This document shows, one piece after another, positions 10,266 to 11,184 of a stretch of 11,184 nt of DNA. This stretch comes from CAVSUR01 sp052143655. Its GTDB lineage: Bacteria; Actinomycetota; Actinomycetes; Streptosporangiales; Streptosporangiaceae. Within the stretch, counting starts at the first letter, position 1. Each line of letters starts with the position of its first letter. A program made the translations under genes and the position numbers. The stretch covers positions 1-11,184 of the forward strand of contig JBKQSL010000366.1 in NCBI GenBank assembly GCA_052143655.1, read 5' to 3'. Below the pieces are notes generated by a model. It did no database searches. It was not told the origin of the DNA and was given only the letters and a program-made list of their open reading frames with translations.

Positions 10266-11184
10266 ATGGCGGGGCAGCGGGTCCTGGGCATCGTTCTCGC
10301 GGGCGGGGCCGGAAAGCGGCTGGCCCCGCTGACCGCGGACCGGGCCAAATCGGCGGTGCCGTTCGGGGGGCTGTACCGGCTGGTGGACTTCGCGCTGTCC
10401 AACCTGGTCAACGGCGGCTGCCGGCGCATCTGCGTGCTCACCCAGTACAAGAGCCACAGCCTCGACCGGCACATCACCACCACCTGGCGGCTGTCCAGCC
10501 TGCTCGGCAACTACGTCACCCCCGTCCCCGCCCAGCAGCGCCTCGGGCCCCGCTGGCAGACCGGGTCGGCGGATGCCATCTACCAGTCACTCAACCTCGT
10601 CTACGACGAGCGGCCCGATGTCGTGGCCGTCTTCGGCGCCGATCACGTGTACCGGATGGACCCGACGCAGATGGTCGAGGCACACCGGTCGCGGGGCGCG
10701 GGGGTCACGGTCGCGGCGATCCATGTCCCGCGGGCGGAGGCGACCGAGTTCGGCGTGGTGCAGACCGCCGCGGACGGGCACAGCATCGAGGCGTTCCTGG
10801 AGAAGCCCGCCGACCCGCCCGGCCGCCCGGGCCAGCCGGACGAGGCGTTCGCGTCCATGGGCAACTACGTCTTTGACACCAAGGTGCTGATCGAGGCGCT
10901 GCACAAGGACGCCGCCGACGCCGGCAGCGGGCACGGCATGGGCGGTGACATCATCCCGATGCTGGTCCGCGAGCGGGCCGCGCACGTCTACGACTTCGCC
11001 GAGAACCAGGTCCCGGGCGTCGATGAGCGCGAGCATGGCTACTGGCGCGACGTGGGAACGCTGGACTCGTATTTCGACGCGCACATGGACCTGTGCGCGG
11101 TGCACCCGGTGTTCAACCTCTACAACGACCGGTGGCCGATCCTGACTCACGTGCCGTCGCAGCCGCCGGCCAAGTTCGTGCTGG
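10266..11184 (+). CDS. glgC: Glucose-1-phosphate adenylyltransferase (ADP-glucose pyrophosphorylase), partial
   Basis: The first 306 codons are present, with no stop before the right edge; complete enzymes have about 405 residues. GlgC makes ADP-glucose from ATP and glucose 1-phosphate, the committed step of bacterial glycogen (and in actinobacteria also alpha-glucan/maltosyl phosphate) synthesis. Visible motifs are the nucleotide-binding LAGGAGKRLAPLT (11-23) with K29 and PFGG (32-35), GSADAIYQ (100-107), GADHVYRMD (125-133) with the catalytic Asp at 126, EFG (161-163), FLEKP (177-181) with the sugar-phosphate Lys at 180, and YWRDVGT (259-265). The missing part is the C-terminal left-handed beta-helix domain. 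ATG at 10266 with GGGAGG five bases upstream is unambiguous. In many actinobacteria glgA is divergent beside glgC; here the upstream neighbour is the ring-cleavage dioxygenase instead, with about 400 bases between. Confidence 0.96.
   Translation, partial: MAGQRVLGIVLAGGAGKRLAPLTADRAKSAVPFGGLYRLVDFALSNLVNGGCRRICVLTQYKSHSLDRHITTTWRLSSLLGNYVTPVPAQQRLGPRWQTGSADAIYQSLNLVYDERPDVVAVFGADHVYRMDPTQMVEAHRSRGAGVTVAAIHVPRAEATEFGVVQTAADGHSIEAFLEKPADPPGRPGQPDEAFASMGNYVFDTKVLIEALHKDAADAGSGHGMGGDIIPMLVRERAAHVYDFAENQVPGVDEREHGYWRDVGTLDSYFDAHMDLCAVHPVFNLYNDRWPILTHVPSQPPAKFVL

Overview
The window is GC-rich (coding third positions almost all G or C) and looks like chromosomal DNA of an actinomycete. Supporting signs are frequent GTG starts, several candidate TANNNT -10 boxes close to start codons, a zinc-ribbon/FHA protein, a GlgC, and HsaF/HsaG-type meta-cleavage genes. 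I cannot name the genus from sequence alone.

Layout, left to right. (1) 15-2211, minus strand: a quinone-oxidoreductase-like MDR enzyme followed 40 bp later by an acyl-CoA dehydrogenase, probably one transcript. (2) 2585-3118, plus: a small cytosolic zinc-ribbon + FHA protein. It converges on a Pro/Gly/Asp-rich unknown protein (3168-3752, minus) across a GC hairpin region. (3) 3753-3972: a divergent control region with a perfect tandem 20-bp AT-rich repeat, a tandem 13-mer and a 20-bp GC palindrome. (4) 3973-4932, plus: a polytopic PAP2-family membrane protein, a possible 27-codon ORF overlapping its end, and then a 6-phosphofructokinase with pyrophosphate-type signature residues (5032-6309). 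(5) 8893 leftward: a three-gene aromatic meta-cleavage (lower pathway) block. It runs from a class II aldolase/decarboxylase-fold protein to acylating acetaldehyde dehydrogenase to 4-hydroxy-2-oxovalerate aldolase, with tight or overlapping junctions. A type I extradiol dioxygenase (8959-9867, plus) is divergent from it. (6) 9868-10265: a mostly non-coding stretch, then glgC (ADP-glucose pyrophosphorylase), which runs off the right edge.

The dioxygenase would open an aromatic ring. Acetaldehyde dehydrogenase and hydroxy-oxovalerate aldolase would finish the pathway, giving pyruvate and acetyl-CoA. The two genes are translationally coupled (GTGA overlap), as expected for partners that normally form a channelling complex. 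The block has oddities. The 4-hydroxy-2-oxovalerate aldolase loses its C-terminal communication domain exactly where it meets the 3' end of the phosphofructokinase gene. The class II aldolase homologue has lost all three zinc-binding histidines. No dienoate hydratase lies in the window.

The most attractive regulatory signals are the perfect ACTGTATACAGT palindrome between the divergent meta-cleavage genes, which supplies a TACAGT box to each strand; the 9-codon leader ORF with a duplicated initiation region ahead of the dioxygenase; and the tandem 20-bp repeat at 3801-3840. I found no tRNA, rRNA, CRISPR array, insertion sequence or integrase. I see no single new defence-like system. The noteworthy material is the rearranged meta-cleavage locus and its control signals.
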